Positions 51,396 to 63,977 are shown, counted from the stretch's first letter. The stretch is DNA of 64,000 bases from Epiperipatus broadwayi (GCA_028023455.1 JAQFVV010012418.1:7993244-8057243); one strand, 5' to 3'. Numbers and translations: made by a program. Notes: generated from the sequence alone by a model not told the origin.

Positions 51396-54339
51396 TCATT
51401 TGTCTTGAGCTTGACTTATCTGGTTAGATAGCTTTCTGTAATGCTGACCTATTATAATAAATGTCTGGAATATAGTTGTACTAGGAAACGGATGACATGC
51501 CACAAAAATTGTAAGTAGTGCCTACTGTGGTTTGACCACTTATATAGGTTAGGCTGCTCTCTAATGAGTGATCAGGTTGTTGCAAAAATGTCTAGGTTAT
51601 TATTATTATCATCATCATTATTCTAATAATAATAAAATAGTAACATGTTAATCTTTTAATTGAGATGCCTAAATAAGCATATATATTAAATACAACACAC
51701 TTAAATAACAATTAAAAATATTATTTTATAGTTTTGCTACAGCCTTGCAGTATATATTCATTTTAAAGTAAACAAAGTGCAATCATATGTAGAAATACAC
51801 AATGTGTATACACAATATGTTGAATATATTTTACATGGAAAAGTTAAATTAAAAATAAATATGAAAACATCTAATAAATCTTATAGAATTAGCTCATTTA
51901 AGAAGGGGGGTGGGGGGTGAAGGAAGACAGGGCTTTTTGCCTAAAGAAAAAACTTTTGAGTGATATAACAATTATAGCTATATGCTTTATAAATCATAGA
52001 GGTAAAGTAATAATTTCAATGAACTTTAACATAAATCAACAGAATAATTAAAAAGAAAAAAAATCTCTGGAATTTTTTTAATAAATATTTATGCATAAAC
52101 TCAGAATTAAATACTGGAAATAAAAAATTAGAAATTCATACAATAACCATATTTCCAATTATAATAATCATTATAATAGTTTAAGATGGTAGGTAAAAAT
52201 TAAAATCTTTTTTAGTTTTGTAAGTTTTTTTTTACCTCTAAGACCAAAAAACTATCAAATTATACATTTTTTTATTATTTTGTTTTAAACAAATTAACTT
52301 CAAAATACATAAAATAAGATTCATTTATTAAGAGACAAATTTTAAATTATTATTTATTAATAATAATTTGAAAACTTTTTCTTTTCAAGTGTATAAAATA
52401 TTTAATATTGTCAAAGGTCTCCTTAAAGCCCCCTTTATCCAGGGAAATGATTATCTAATTGTGAAGCTGATTTGCTTTACAGCATTAAAACAAATATATT
52501 GCTAAATTATGGGTAGTAAAAAGTACAAAAAGAAACATGTAATTCAATACCAGTAATAAGCATGTAGACATATTTAAAACTGAAGTTGAAAAATTACTAT
52601 TATTATTATTATTTTGAATTTTAATCAATTATATTAACATATTTTATTACATATTTAATTTTTTTCAAAGTACACTTTGTTTACACATTATGTACATAAT
52701 TAAAATCCATCAAACTAGTGCATTATGGCAATTCATTAAAAATTAATATAAATATTAAATTATATATATTTCTGTTCCTGATTTTTAGAACAGATGATTT
52801 TTAGATTGATGTGCATGAATTCTTTTTGTAATACTTCATGTTAATTAAATAATATTACTTAATTATTTTTTCTCTGCATTGCATTCTGTATCCATATATA
52901 TATATATGGTTGTCTAGTCATTGATGTTAGAAGAATCATGTTCTGAGTAGTGTTAGGTATTTTAGTTGTGAATTAGATATGTTTGATATATAATGGTTTA
53001 ATGTCTTGTGAAACCAATTCATCAGAGAAACTAAGTGAAGGAAATAAAATGATTGTCATCATATTAATTCTTATCCATCCATTATATAAAATGATGCACT
53101 AACAGTCTAATATATATATATTATGTATAACTCTACCAAATTAGCAATCTAAATTTGGGACATAAGTTGTAAGTTATGTCATCAGTGCATCTCATAACCT
53201 ATCAGTTATATAAAATGGTGACCCAAATATGGAGTGTGGATACAGATGAAATTGAGAAACTGAAAAGCAAATTATTTTTTGCAACGAATACCTCACAACC
53301 TTCTATGTTACAATAAATATATTAAAACAAAGAGATTTCTTTTTCAATGAAACTTAATATAAATCAATCTAAATATTGTCAGCAATAGTAATAAAATTAT
53401 TTCCAAATTTCTGTAAAAATCAGGATTATTATGACTTAAAACCCTAAAAAATTGTTCAAAAAAATATTTAGTCTCATCAGCTTCTCTCAAATTGGCAGAA
53501 ACTATAAAAAGAGAGAGAGAGAGATAAAGGCTCTTCATAGCTTGCAAATAATTTTGACATGTCAAAATCATCATATCTTGATAAATGAAGCTTTACTGGT
53601 TGATATAAAAGACCAAACATTGTGAAATCTGATCAGAATTGAAAATTATATCTTTAATTAGATCTAATCTAACTATCTTTGAAGAATAGTTAATAAATCT
53701 TTTCAGCATATTTTTTAATTAACAGAAGTATTCTATTTTTAAAATTGCAAGTTTTTCTCTTAGCTAAACATTTTTCAATTTAATAAATATTTTAATTTCC
53801 ATTTTATTTATTCTAAAACTAAAATAAAAGTTGTCGTCTTACTGATAAAATAAAGGTGCTAACTATTTTAAATACCTTTATATATTAACTTGCCCTGTCT
53901 ATGTTTCTGTCTGCATGTTCACATTTTTGAATTTTGAACAATGAAAAAAAATCCATTTCTGTTTACAACTCCAACTCACATCCTTATGCTTTCCAAGAAA
54001 ACTTCTTAGAACTGAGACAACAAAAATATCAGCATTTATAAAATAAAATTTTGTTAATATTAATTTAATTCATACTTAATTAATTAAAATAAATAAAAAA
54101 TGTGATAAAAACATTACAGTTGTAGAATAAAATTTTTGTTAATATTCATTTAACTCATATTTAATTAAAATGCCAGTGCATAATTATTTTTATATAGTAG
54201 ATGATCACTTATTTAAATTTAGAATTCATTTGTTAGAGGTGTATTTTTTATTTTCACATCTTATTATTAAATTATAACTTTTGTCAGATTTTTTTTATAG
54301 TTTTAATCATTTTTTAAAATAATAAGTAAATATAATATA
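51396..54339. other. A+T-rich DNA with one unassigned protein-like relic
   Basis: Mostly homopolymer-rich sequence with a (GA)n run at 53511-53524. A minus-strand frame at 53344-53574 (76 codons, including SANLREADETKYFFEQF and LSHNNPDFYRNLE) has a more protein-like composition than other chance frames here. It might be a decayed transposase or other relic; I cannot name it. Confidence 0.35.
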
Positions 54340-54600
54340 ACGGTCGGGGTGGATGATGAAGTGGAAGTTTACAGTCTTAACCGTATCTGCACTACAAAGG
54401 CACCAACTAGGCATTTGAACCTAGAAAATTTATATAGTAGGCAGATATGCACTGTTAAGATCTTATTTTACATATATTTTATTCCGACCATTAGCCCAAT
54501 GTCACTAGCTCAGTGGAACAGCAGAGATTTATATTTTATAAATTCTTATCTAAGAATATTTTTAATATTAAAAAAAAAAAAAGGAATAAAATAAGCCACT
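54340..54600 (-). mobile_element. Possible tRNA-related SINE relic
   Basis: On the minus strand, CTAGGTTCAAATGCCTAG (around 54405-54425) resembles a T arm with box B. It is followed by a G+C-richer tail (TTGGTGCCTTTGTAGTGC). No convincing box A lies at the right distance. A TAGCTCAGTGG box-A-like string occurs on the other strand near 54507. Confidence 0.25.
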
Positions 54601-54819
54601 GCCAGTAATTATACACACAAACATTTATTAATGCATATATAAATTTGGAATCATTTTTAGCATTACTTTTATTTTATAATTTAACTTGATTTTAGAATTC
54701 AATTTATGTTTTAACTTTTATAAGTTCGCACAGATGAGTTTAATATTTTATTAAAGTGTCAAGTATGAATAGACTACATAGATCGTATTTGAAAAGAAAA
54801 TATTCTATCCCTGATTTAA

Positions 54820-55140
54820 CCTTAGGCCAAAAGTTCGCAGTCAAAACCAACAGCAATCTATCTGATATATCGATGTATTCAATGTAGCATGAATACGACA
54901 GCACCAAAATGACATACCGTCAGGAATGTACATCTGAACAGCATGGTTAATAGACGACATTGACTCTCAACCAAATAGGAATGCTACATCTATCGGCAAG
55001 AAGAACAATAAAAAAAAACTCCATAGGAAAGGACTGCGTTTTCCGTCTTACTATCTCTTCCACAGGCAAAAAGGGGGAGTGCGGCGTATAAATCGATCCT
55101 GCCCATAGCGAATCTCATACTACATCTACTAATTACACCA
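54820..55140 (-). promoter_or_regulatory. CpG-rich patch with putative 5' untranslated exon
   Basis: About a dozen CpG dinucleotides fall within some 320 bases, in a window where CpG is otherwise rare. The patch contains the candidate first coding exon at 54918-54960 and, upstream of it on the minus strand, G+C-richer sequence that would be 5' untranslated region. Animal promoters and first exons often stand out this way. The start site itself cannot be placed. Confidence 0.4.
54918..54960 (-). CDS. Candidate first coding exon of an unrecognised small gene
   Basis: The ATG at 54960 is preceded by an in-frame TGA nine bases upstream, so the frame must begin here. It reads MSSINHAVQMYIPD plus one base, then meets a strong donor GTATGT from 54917. 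The exon ends in phase 1, and the exon at 23632 starts with the two bases needed, giving an Asp codon at the join. The implied protein is 14 codons from here, one junction codon, 58 from the next exon and 24 from the terminal exon: 97 residues. The intron would be about 31 kb and would hold the RTE-like element and the nested retroelement cluster. The frame, stop and donor are seen; the link to distant exons is inference. No family recognised. Confidence 0.5.
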
Positions 55141-55427
55141 ATATATCCAATTCATTGACCCAATTTAACTACGAAACAAATAACCTAAGATTAACCCTCC
55201 CCTAATTAATTAATATAATTTTACAAATCTATATAGCCATTCACGCCCGACTTAAGTTTAGTTTAATGAAAAACAAAAAATCATAAAACTTAAATGAACA
55301 AAAAAAAAAATGGAAATGATTTTAAATAAAATATAAAAAAAATACATCAAATAACATTATTAATATTAATTTACGTTGGTCAGGTAGGATTCTATTTGTA
55401 TTATTTATTGAAAGATTTAGAATTTAG

Positions 55428-55537
55428 AGTTCTTATTGTTTTCAAATTAATATTCATTAGAATTCATAAAGTTCTTACGGTTTTAGCAATGTTCATTAGT
55501 TATATAGTTCTTACTGTTTTAGAAAAGTTCATCCTTT
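55428..55537. repeat. Short minisatellite, three imperfect units
   Basis: Three units built on AGTTCTTACTGTTTTAG followed by a GTTCATTAG-like segment, 35-42 bp each, with small length changes. Confidence 0.6.
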
Positions 55538-55555
55538 ACAGTTGCTTGCCATTTG

Positions 55556-55860
55556 GAATCCAGCGTTAAATCCCCCGATGATCCTGTGGTCCTCAATATA
55601 GAAAAAGCGATGTTTCATTTTTTTTTATAACAACTGAAGGAATTGAAAGTGCGTCTTTCAATCCCTTCACCTCCAACTCTCCGACTTAACACATCTCCAT
55701 CTTCTCTTAAATTTTCTTCACTCACTTTTTATGTTAGACTTTCGGATCCAGAGGACATTACGTCACGACGATGGTGATGGTCTTCATGCGGAGGTCCGAT
55801 TCCCCGATGGATTTTTCATTGGCCATTCTGTTCCTATTGTTTTTCCTCTCCTATCTGATC
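55556..55860. promoter_or_regulatory. Second CpG-rich patch with CRE-like and CCAAT motifs
   Basis: About a dozen CpGs in 300 bases. TTACGTCA at 55758-55765 is a CRE half-palindrome variant (TGACGTAA on the minus strand), and ATTGG at 55818-55822 is a CCAAT box on the minus strand. In minus orientation CCAAT lies 50 bases upstream of the CRE, a common promoter arrangement. The patch could be an upstream promoter of the minus-strand gene, a promoter for a divergent plus-strand gene, or both. The open frame starting at 55731 on the plus strand has no support of its own. Confidence 0.35.
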
Positions 55861-58083
55861 TTTGCTTATGCATTTTGAAATGCCCAAGGGCTAGTTTACT
55901 TTTACTAATTAAAATAATCATTTCCATTTTATATACAATAGAATTAATTAAATTTTTTTTTGCAAACTTAAAGATATATTTTTATCTCTAAATCTTTTTA
56001 AGTTTTTGCTTTTAAAATACTTTTTCTCTTTTTAATAAAGTTTTATTTTAATAATTTTTTTCATCTGAGAGATTTTATATATATATACGAGTTTAAGATA
56101 GAATTAATTTTCAAATTTTTTTATGTCTTAAAAAAATGTCTCAATTTTTAAAAAAAATAATGTAACAGCGTATGTGCCCGTTACAATAACTAAAAAGTTA
56201 AAAAAATGTAGAACATTTTTTTTTTTAAAATTAATGTTTTTATGTTAACAACCAACTAATAAGTAGAATATGAGTCATTTCATAAAAGCACTGCCTCAAA
56301 TGCTTTTATGAAACACATTTTTTAGTCGGAGTATTTTATTTTTCTGCTTTTTAGTCGATTGTTTACATAAAAGCATTATTTTTTAAAAAAGTTTTTTTAC
56401 ATATTATTTAACAATTACTTATATATTTTCTTTTTAACTTTTGGTAGAAGGTGCTTGTAATGATTAATAACGCTTCTCTTATCTATATGTGCTAAATTTA
56501 TGATGAAATGAACTTTTACTTTTTGGTTTCTTACAGAGACATTTTACCAAATCTTATCGTAATCACAGTACTGGCTTCATATTGATCTTAATAAATACTA
56601 TTATAGCATAACCTCTTTGACATCTTTATAAACATTAATTAAAGTCTAAACTTCAACTCCACATTACATTCTTTTTCTTTGTAAAAATTGTGACTAGTTA
56701 TATCTTATATCAAATTTCATAATCTATAATGCATTCAAAAGATTAATACTTTTTATGAATATTTATTGTTTTTATCCTTATATTCATTGATATATTCCAA
56801 TTTTTAGCTTATTGCTGTTAAAGAGAATGTAAGTATACAAAATTTGAATATTTTCAATATGAAAATTGATAAAATGTTGCACTTGTAAAATTCGTTTAAA
56901 AAAGTCATTCCATATAAAATAACTAAATGATGAATCTATGCCATTATAATTAAATATATAATTTCTATTTCTGGAATTACAATGGCTTACCATTATCAAC
57001 AGTTTTGTTAACTCTTGACTGTATCACATTTTATAAATTTCATAAATAAAGTTAATCAAATAAATTTTACATGAATACTACATCTGATTTTATTCAAATA
57101 TCGATTGTCTAAAGATGTTGTGATAACTTGCCTCTAGTGAAATATTAAAATTTTTTGAAATGAAGCATTAAATCAAAATTTATAATATTGTTATAGTAAT
57201 CCATAAAACTGTGTCTTAAGATAAAATAAATTATATCTTTTAATTTTTATTTTGAACATTTAAGGTGATATTTGTCCTCATGATTTGCATTACATTGTAT
57301 TTAAATACTTTAATATCCTTCTTGGCAAAAAAAGTGAAGTTAAATCTTCATGGATGCTCTCTGGTCACTTCAATAATTTCATAGACAATTAGGTATTAAT
57401 CTATTTTAGTCTAATTTAAGTTTTCACTTTAAAATACAATAAGTATGCAACATGTTTAATTATATTTAGCATATATTGTGATGAGGAAACACATTCAGAC
57501 ACAAGCCAATTAATTTTGTAACACTATTTCACTCATTATACAATACTGCTAATTTTGTATACATATATTTCAATTCTACATTTTTATAATATTAAAACTT
57601 TTTATAATAATGAACCTGAATATGTTCTAATTATTATTTACTTAAACTAGAGCAATAAAGTTTTTATTTCATTTAATTTTTAATATGTTCACATGGACAA
57701 TAATTAATTACTCATAAATTGTAGGAGTTTAATAAATTTAATTTATTAATTTTGCTCTTGTCATTTTTTTAATTTTGCAACTTAATTTCATTAAAGTAAC
57801 TTTATATTCTAATTAAATTTGTTTAAAAAAACATTCACTTGTTTAATTAATTATAAAATATACCCATATATTTGTTTTATAGGAATCTTTCATAAGTCAG
57901 ACTTACTAGAAATCATTTTAATAAACATGCAAATAACATTCTCTGGTGTTTTTCACATATTTATTATAATACCAATGAATAAAAAATAAGCAATAAACAA
58001 TGTCTGCATTTATACTTGAATTTATTTAACAATAAGATAAATACATCAATGACAAAATATATATAGTAATGCAAATCCATAAG
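55861..58083. other. A+T-rich DNA, no gene recognised
   Basis: Homopolymer-rich. The minus-strand open frame at 56784-56999 has no motif. Confidence 0.45.
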
Positions 58084-58121
58084 AAATATCTATATTTATT
58101 CTTGAATAAATATAGATATTT
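58084..58121. repeat. Perfect 38-bp palindrome
   Basis: Two perfect 18-base arms (58084-58101 and 58104-58121) around TT. A+T-rich, so it could extrude as a cruciform. It has no recognised function. Confidence 0.85.
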
Positions 58122-58569
58122 ATGTGTATTAATTTTTCCCCCCCATACACATTGTGCATGAAGGAGGATCTTTCACTTTTTTTATTTTTATTTAATATAC
58201 ATTTGCAACTATTAATTCAACAATAAATACAGACACTTCTTATAGATTTCCATTTTTATGTATATTAATTATATGTCATTGATGTATTTTTTTGTTAAAT
58301 AATTGATATCATTTTGATAAATAAATTATTTTTATTACAAAATATATTCTTGATTGTATTTGAATTCAAGATTAAATGTAAGCATTTTACTTTTTATTAA
58401 TTATTTTTTAATTTGCTCAAAGATAAATCCAATCTAACTTTATCATGTGAGTAAACCATATACTATATTAGCACCCAATCTTTTGTCTTATTCTGCTAAC
58501 CAGATGTAAAATGATGGCTAACTAGAAGTGTATTAAAATAACTTTTGGTCTAAGTCTCATTTATGAAAG

Positions 58570-58887
58570 ATATTTATATTCCCCCCCCACCCCCCCCATT
58601 TTTTTTCTAATTTATTTTTAAACTTTTATTTTTAATTATTTATATTATTTAAATAAAATATAACCAAAACCCCCCCCCTTCCTCTTATTTTTTTATTTAT
58701 TTTTTTTTTTTTTTTTTTTCATCCCATCTCTTTTCCTTTTTTCCTTTTCCCCCTTCCCCACTATCCCATTTTTCCACCCCCCCCCCTTAATTTATTTTCT
58801 TTTTTCTTTCCCCCCTTATTTCTCCCTTTTCTCCTCTTCTTCTTCTTTCCTTCCTACTCCACATTATTCAACTTTCTTTAAATTTTT
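58570..58887. repeat. 318-base stretch without a single G; C/T-rich low-complexity tract
   Basis: From 58570 to 58887 the plus strand has no G and is mostly T and C, with C-runs and T-runs up to about 20. The minus strand is correspondingly purine-rich. Such tracts can form triplex DNA or arise by slippage. The surrounding 58.1-59.2 kb also has many C-runs, so a low-quality consensus is possible too. Confidence 0.8.
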
Positions 58888-61800
58888 GTATTTATTCCCT
58901 TTGTTTTTTAATTTAAAAGTAAAAAAAAAAATACATAAAACCCTTTAAAACCTTTTTCCCCCACAAAAAAAACATCTTTTTCTTATAAAAAAATATATTC
59001 TCCCAAACAAACCAATACAAGTACAATACTATAATACTATTCCCCCCATTTTTTATATTTCTATTAACAATATCAAATTTACCGGGAAAATAATTTTGAA
59101 TTGTTTTTATTTATTATTAATATCAATAATATATCCTCTCTTTAAAAAAAACCCATAAAGACCCTATGTTTTCATCCAATAAAAAATATTTATATTTTTT
59201 ATAAAAATGAAAAAATTTAATAAAAAATAAAAATATTATCTGTAAAATATAGACGATTTGAGTAATCTCTATTTATTTTTTATTCTTCCATTTTAATCCA
59301 CAAAATACTTTCTGTAAAACTGATGCAAAAACATATGGACAGATAAAATTATTTCTTTACATTCATACCAAAGTTAGTCTTCTTTGTCACCATATGAATT
59401 ACTACTGTTGTTCAATTTTGATGAATAATCTTTTAGGTCTGAGCCTTGATGTTTTCATAATCTATAAATCCAAAGCATAATGTTAAATCATACTCATCGG
59501 TTCTTTTTGTAACTTTTCTTAATATTTACATGGGCTCTACGCGATGATATTGTCAATTCTAAATCCAATATATTCTTTTGAATTCTTTGAATTCAAAGTT
59601 ATTGGTAGAAGAATTGTAATACTTTTAATAAAGATTCTGTATAGAACTAATAGCACTTTGATGCTCAATAATTTGTAAAGTCTTACTTTATCACATTTTT
59701 TAAAAATTAATATCACAACTGCATTTTTTTTGTTTGAATTATTTTTGTTTTTATGTGCTTCTTTTAAAATGCACAATAATTTCATTATTTTCTGCAGTTT
59801 GTTTTATTTATCATAATCTGATTTTTGTTTTATTATATAGTTCTTTGTAGAAATCTTTATGATTCACTTCATTATGTTCCCCATTTTAATAGTAAAGTTA
59901 TCTTTTCTTTTTATTGCACCAACAACTTGCTTTCCAATATCAATATGCTATTTTATATTTTGAGACTTTTTAATTTCTTCTATAACTTTTCTGTATCATT
60001 TACATGAAGTCCAGATATTCAACATTCTAAAATAGATAATTTTTAAATGTTTTCATATTCACGTCTTAATTGAAAATTTATTGATGAATTGCTGTTTCTA
60101 AATAGATATTTATGCAACAGTTCTTAGTAAAATATCAGTTACCATCTAATTTATCTCATTCAAGCCTGAGGCAAAAATTTAAAATAATACATAAGTTCTT
60201 GTTTAAATTCAGTGGAATAATTCTGAATATTAAGGATATCAATTGTTAATATTGATTTTCTTAATAGACTTTGTTTCTGGATGGCAACACTTCACATCCA
60301 TGTGCTATTTTTTTCATGCATGAATTCAAATGAATAATACGCCTTTTATATTATAGTTCAAATTTTGTATAAAATATGTTAATATGGATAAATAATGTTT
60401 AGCCTTTTTTTTAATAATATAATAATGTATTACAGAAAAAATTTAAGGTTTAAACATTGCTTATATTAATGAAACTTATGAACGTATTTTGTTTTCACAG
60501 ACTTTTAACATTTGGAATTAAAGTTTTGTTAATGAAAGCAACAGAGTATTTTAAAAATTGAACAGTCATCATGACTTCACTTTGTTTTTTATCAACTTTA
60601 TGGAAGAAAATATTAAAAAAAAAAAAAACTATAAGGCTTACAAAGACTGAATAAAATATAGTTTGCCAATATAAGAACATCAATTACATAATTAAAGTTA
60701 AAAGCAATTTCAGACTCGATCTGGTTACATACCTCAAACACATATCAAACATCTATTTACTAAATGAATGAGTAACGAAATCCCCTCTTTTGTAGTTTGA
60801 TGTACTAAATTTGAGTTTTTGATATTTTTTTTTTCTCCCGAGGATTAAAAAAAAATTGTTTTCTCATTATAGTATTAGTTTACAACATATTGGCTTTATT
60901 TTTATATTCAGTATACTACCACATTTAGTCCCACAATATGGCACATTGCTTGCTCTAATCAAAGCCATTTTGTTCATTTTATAAAAATCATTTATTTCAC
61001 CACAATTGGAACTTGTTGAGAACCTTAACCTGAATTATATGCATTTGATATCTTTCATTAAAAGAATAATAAATCTTACCATTATTAAATATATAATAAA
61101 TTTTCACAAAATTCTTCCAACTTTTATTAATAATGAATCCCACTCTAATTATATTTCCAATATTTATGCCAATGTCCATATTTTAAGTCAATTGCCTTTT
61201 CGTCATTTCTTTTATCTTCACAAAATTAATAATGTCCCATTTGTTATTAGACTGTACTTGTAATTGATGCTTCTTTCATTAAAAAGTTTTATATAATTGT
61301 AGTAGTTAAATAAAAGATCATTATGGAATGACATTACAGAACTGTACTCCAAAGGATTCTTATTATCTGCTTTAGTTATAGAATAGTACTATAACTGATA
61401 ATTTTACAAGCTAAGGAGAATGTGTTTCTTAATTTATTTTTGTGTATCATGATTTTAAATATAAAAAAAAAATCAGCATTAAATAAGTACCCATTTATTT
61501 TACTTTCAAGTAAATTAAAACCAATCATATTAGTTAAGAATGATAAAATATTTGAGAAACATGACTATGGTATTTTCTTGGTTTTTAATTCAAAGTTAAA
61601 GATTATAAAATCAATAAGCTAGTAAATGTATGTTAATGAGTAATCAGTTTGTTCACTTATCATGTGAATAAATCGACAATACTAACAATATAGAGATTAG
61701 AAATTTGCCTTGCTTATTTTCAAAAAGGAGTCAATCTTTTGTATAATAATAAACCACTATATGAAATTATTTATTATTAATTGATATAGATCTGTAAAAA

Positions 61801-63360
61801 AATATTCTTCTATTACAGTATTTATAAACATATTTTTTTCTTTTGAATCTTTAAAGTTTACATATTGTTTAATTGATATAGTTTGCTTAAATATATTTTT
61901 CAAATTAAAAAAAAAAAGGTAATTTTTTTTTTTACACTTTAATAAATTTTATACGATCAACTCTTTTCACCTTATTTACATTTTTTATATAAATTTGCAT
62001 CATTTTTTTTTCCTACTTCAATATCAAATATTTGCTTAGAATTATACAATTTTTATTTTAAGATTTTTACTGACCTCTAGTGATTTGAAAGCAAAATATT
62101 TTTCAATATTGATCTATTAACAAGTTTATTCAATACAACATATACACGTACTTTATATACACTGAATGAGCATGCTCAATACCATTAACTAAAAAAAATG
62201 TTATTGATCACTAAGTATGGGTTTATAACTTTTAAAATTCACATAGTTATATAAAGAATACTTTTTCAAAGAACAACTTTACTTTTTATCTGTTTCTTTA
62301 TAATAATTTTATAATTTAATTGACAAATAATTTATTTACAAAATAATATATTGTAAGTATATATAAGCCCTCTAAGGATTAAATATAATTAATAATATAA
62401 TTAAAAAAAAATTTTATAAAATAAAAACTAAGCTTGTTCTCAGTTAACCTTGTTCTAATTAAGTTATATAGGTATTAGTTAAATGTTCCAATTGTTAATG
62501 AGACAATTTATTAAATATGCTTATTAACAAACATTTAAAAAATATTATTTAGTTTGTTGGTAGATGCATAGAATTTTAATTTAACAATCTAAACAGAAGT
62601 AAATGTTAACTTAGGGTTTACTGTTTTAAAGTAGTCCTACTAAATAAATTTATATATTTTCCAGTTATAGCTTATTACATATGTTAAACTTTTCTCTATA
62701 ATTTAATTGACAGTAAAATGCCTTTAAAACAATATTTAATAAAGTCTTGATTATTTAGATAGTCCTTGAATGAAAATAGTTTTGGATTTGATAAATTTGT
62801 TAGCTGATTTAATTTAATTTTATTGAATTATTATTATTTAAAGTAAATTATTGTTTCCTGGAATATGCATGTGTGTGTTTGTAAAATAAACGGGGGAATT
62901 AATAAAAGTATTATTTTAAGAATGAAAATAATACTTTAACAATAAGAAAACTCTCAAGTGGGATAAAGTTAATAAATATTTTAAATAAAAAGGTATTTAA
63001 TTAATAAAGAAGACATTTTAAAATAAATGTATTATTTTATTAAGTTAAATAACATTCCTAAAAATAAATTTGTAACAAGTCTAGACAGATACTTGATTTA
63101 AAAGTTTTTTCAATTACAAAGGTTAAGTAATTGAAAAGATCAGCTTTACGCTAGTGTGAATATCCCACTTGTAGTATTTTAAATTTGATTGGACAATGGT
63201 CTATCACATGAGAATAAGGTGGCCAAAATACCCACATACAGGTATATAAAAGGAAGTTTTAAAAATAATATTAGTGTTGAAAATCACAGAAAAGTTGGTG
63301 TTGAAATTTAAAAAAAAAAGGGTGTTAAAATTAAAAAAAGGAAAGAAAAGTAATTAGTAT
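58888..63360. other. A+T-rich DNA, no gene recognised
   Basis: No exon-like island or retroelement ORF. Overlapping small frames at 60997-61263 on both strands are chance. Confidence 0.45.
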
Positions 63361-63977
63361 GATGTGATATGTTGGACTATTTCCATCATTTATGAGTGAA
63401 TGTTGAATGTATAGAAAATGTTAAACTTTATTTAAACTTTTCAAATACAAACAACTTTGTTAGTAATAACACACAAATAGACAATACAGGTTAGTAATTA
63501 CACGTTTCGAGTAGTATTATTCTCCACTCTTCTTCAGGTGTTGCTGGCCATGCACAGTGACAATATTCGCTTAGAAGTTGAACTCACACCTTTAGATTCT
63601 TGAATATTGAATTTAAGGCAAACACTCAGTTGGTAGAGTGTTTGCCTTAAATTCAATATTCAAGAATCTAAAGGTGTGAGGGCTTTGAGAGAATAGCTCA
63701 GTTGGTAGAGCGTTTACCTTAAATTCAATATTCAAGAATCTAAAGGTGCGAGTTCAACTTCTAAGCAAATATTGTCACTGTGCATATAGGTCAGCAACAC
63801 CTGAGGAAGAGTGGAGAATAATACTACTCAAAACGTGTAATTACTAACCTGTATTGTCTATTTGTGTGTTATTACTAACAAAGTTGTTTGTATTTGAAAA
63901 GTTTAAATAAAGTTTAAAATTTTCTATACATTCAACATTCACTTATAAATGATGGAAATAGTCCAACATATCACATC
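63361..63977. mobile_element. Head-to-head array of a second tRNA-derived SINE
   Basis: Three copies of one SINE: inverted (63361-63627), a 45-base partial sense copy (63636-63680) and a full sense copy (63681-63977). The sense copy has a box A (TAGCTCAGTTGGTAGAGC, 63694-63711) and a weaker box B (GAGTTCAACTT at about 63750). These lie in a tRNA-like head that ends in the tRNA-Phe-like string ATCTAAAGGT. An insert of about 20 bases sits where the anticodon arm should be, so it is not a tRNA gene. The body carries CACCTGAGGAAGAGTGG, ACTACTCAAAACGTG and TAATTACTAACCTG. The inverted copy and the partial copy form a perfect 45-bp hairpin with an 8-base loop. Confidence 0.72.

Noticed and set aside
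55731-55991. 86-codon plus-strand open frame in the second CpG patch
   Set aside because: No motif; the second half is a hydrophobic run produced by A+T-rich DNA. The region is kept only as possible regulatory sequence.
63694-63770. Apparent tRNA gene with a good box A
   Set aside because: The anticodon arm is replaced by an insert, box B is weak, the acceptor stem does not close, and the same sequence is repeated in inverted copies; it is a SINE head.
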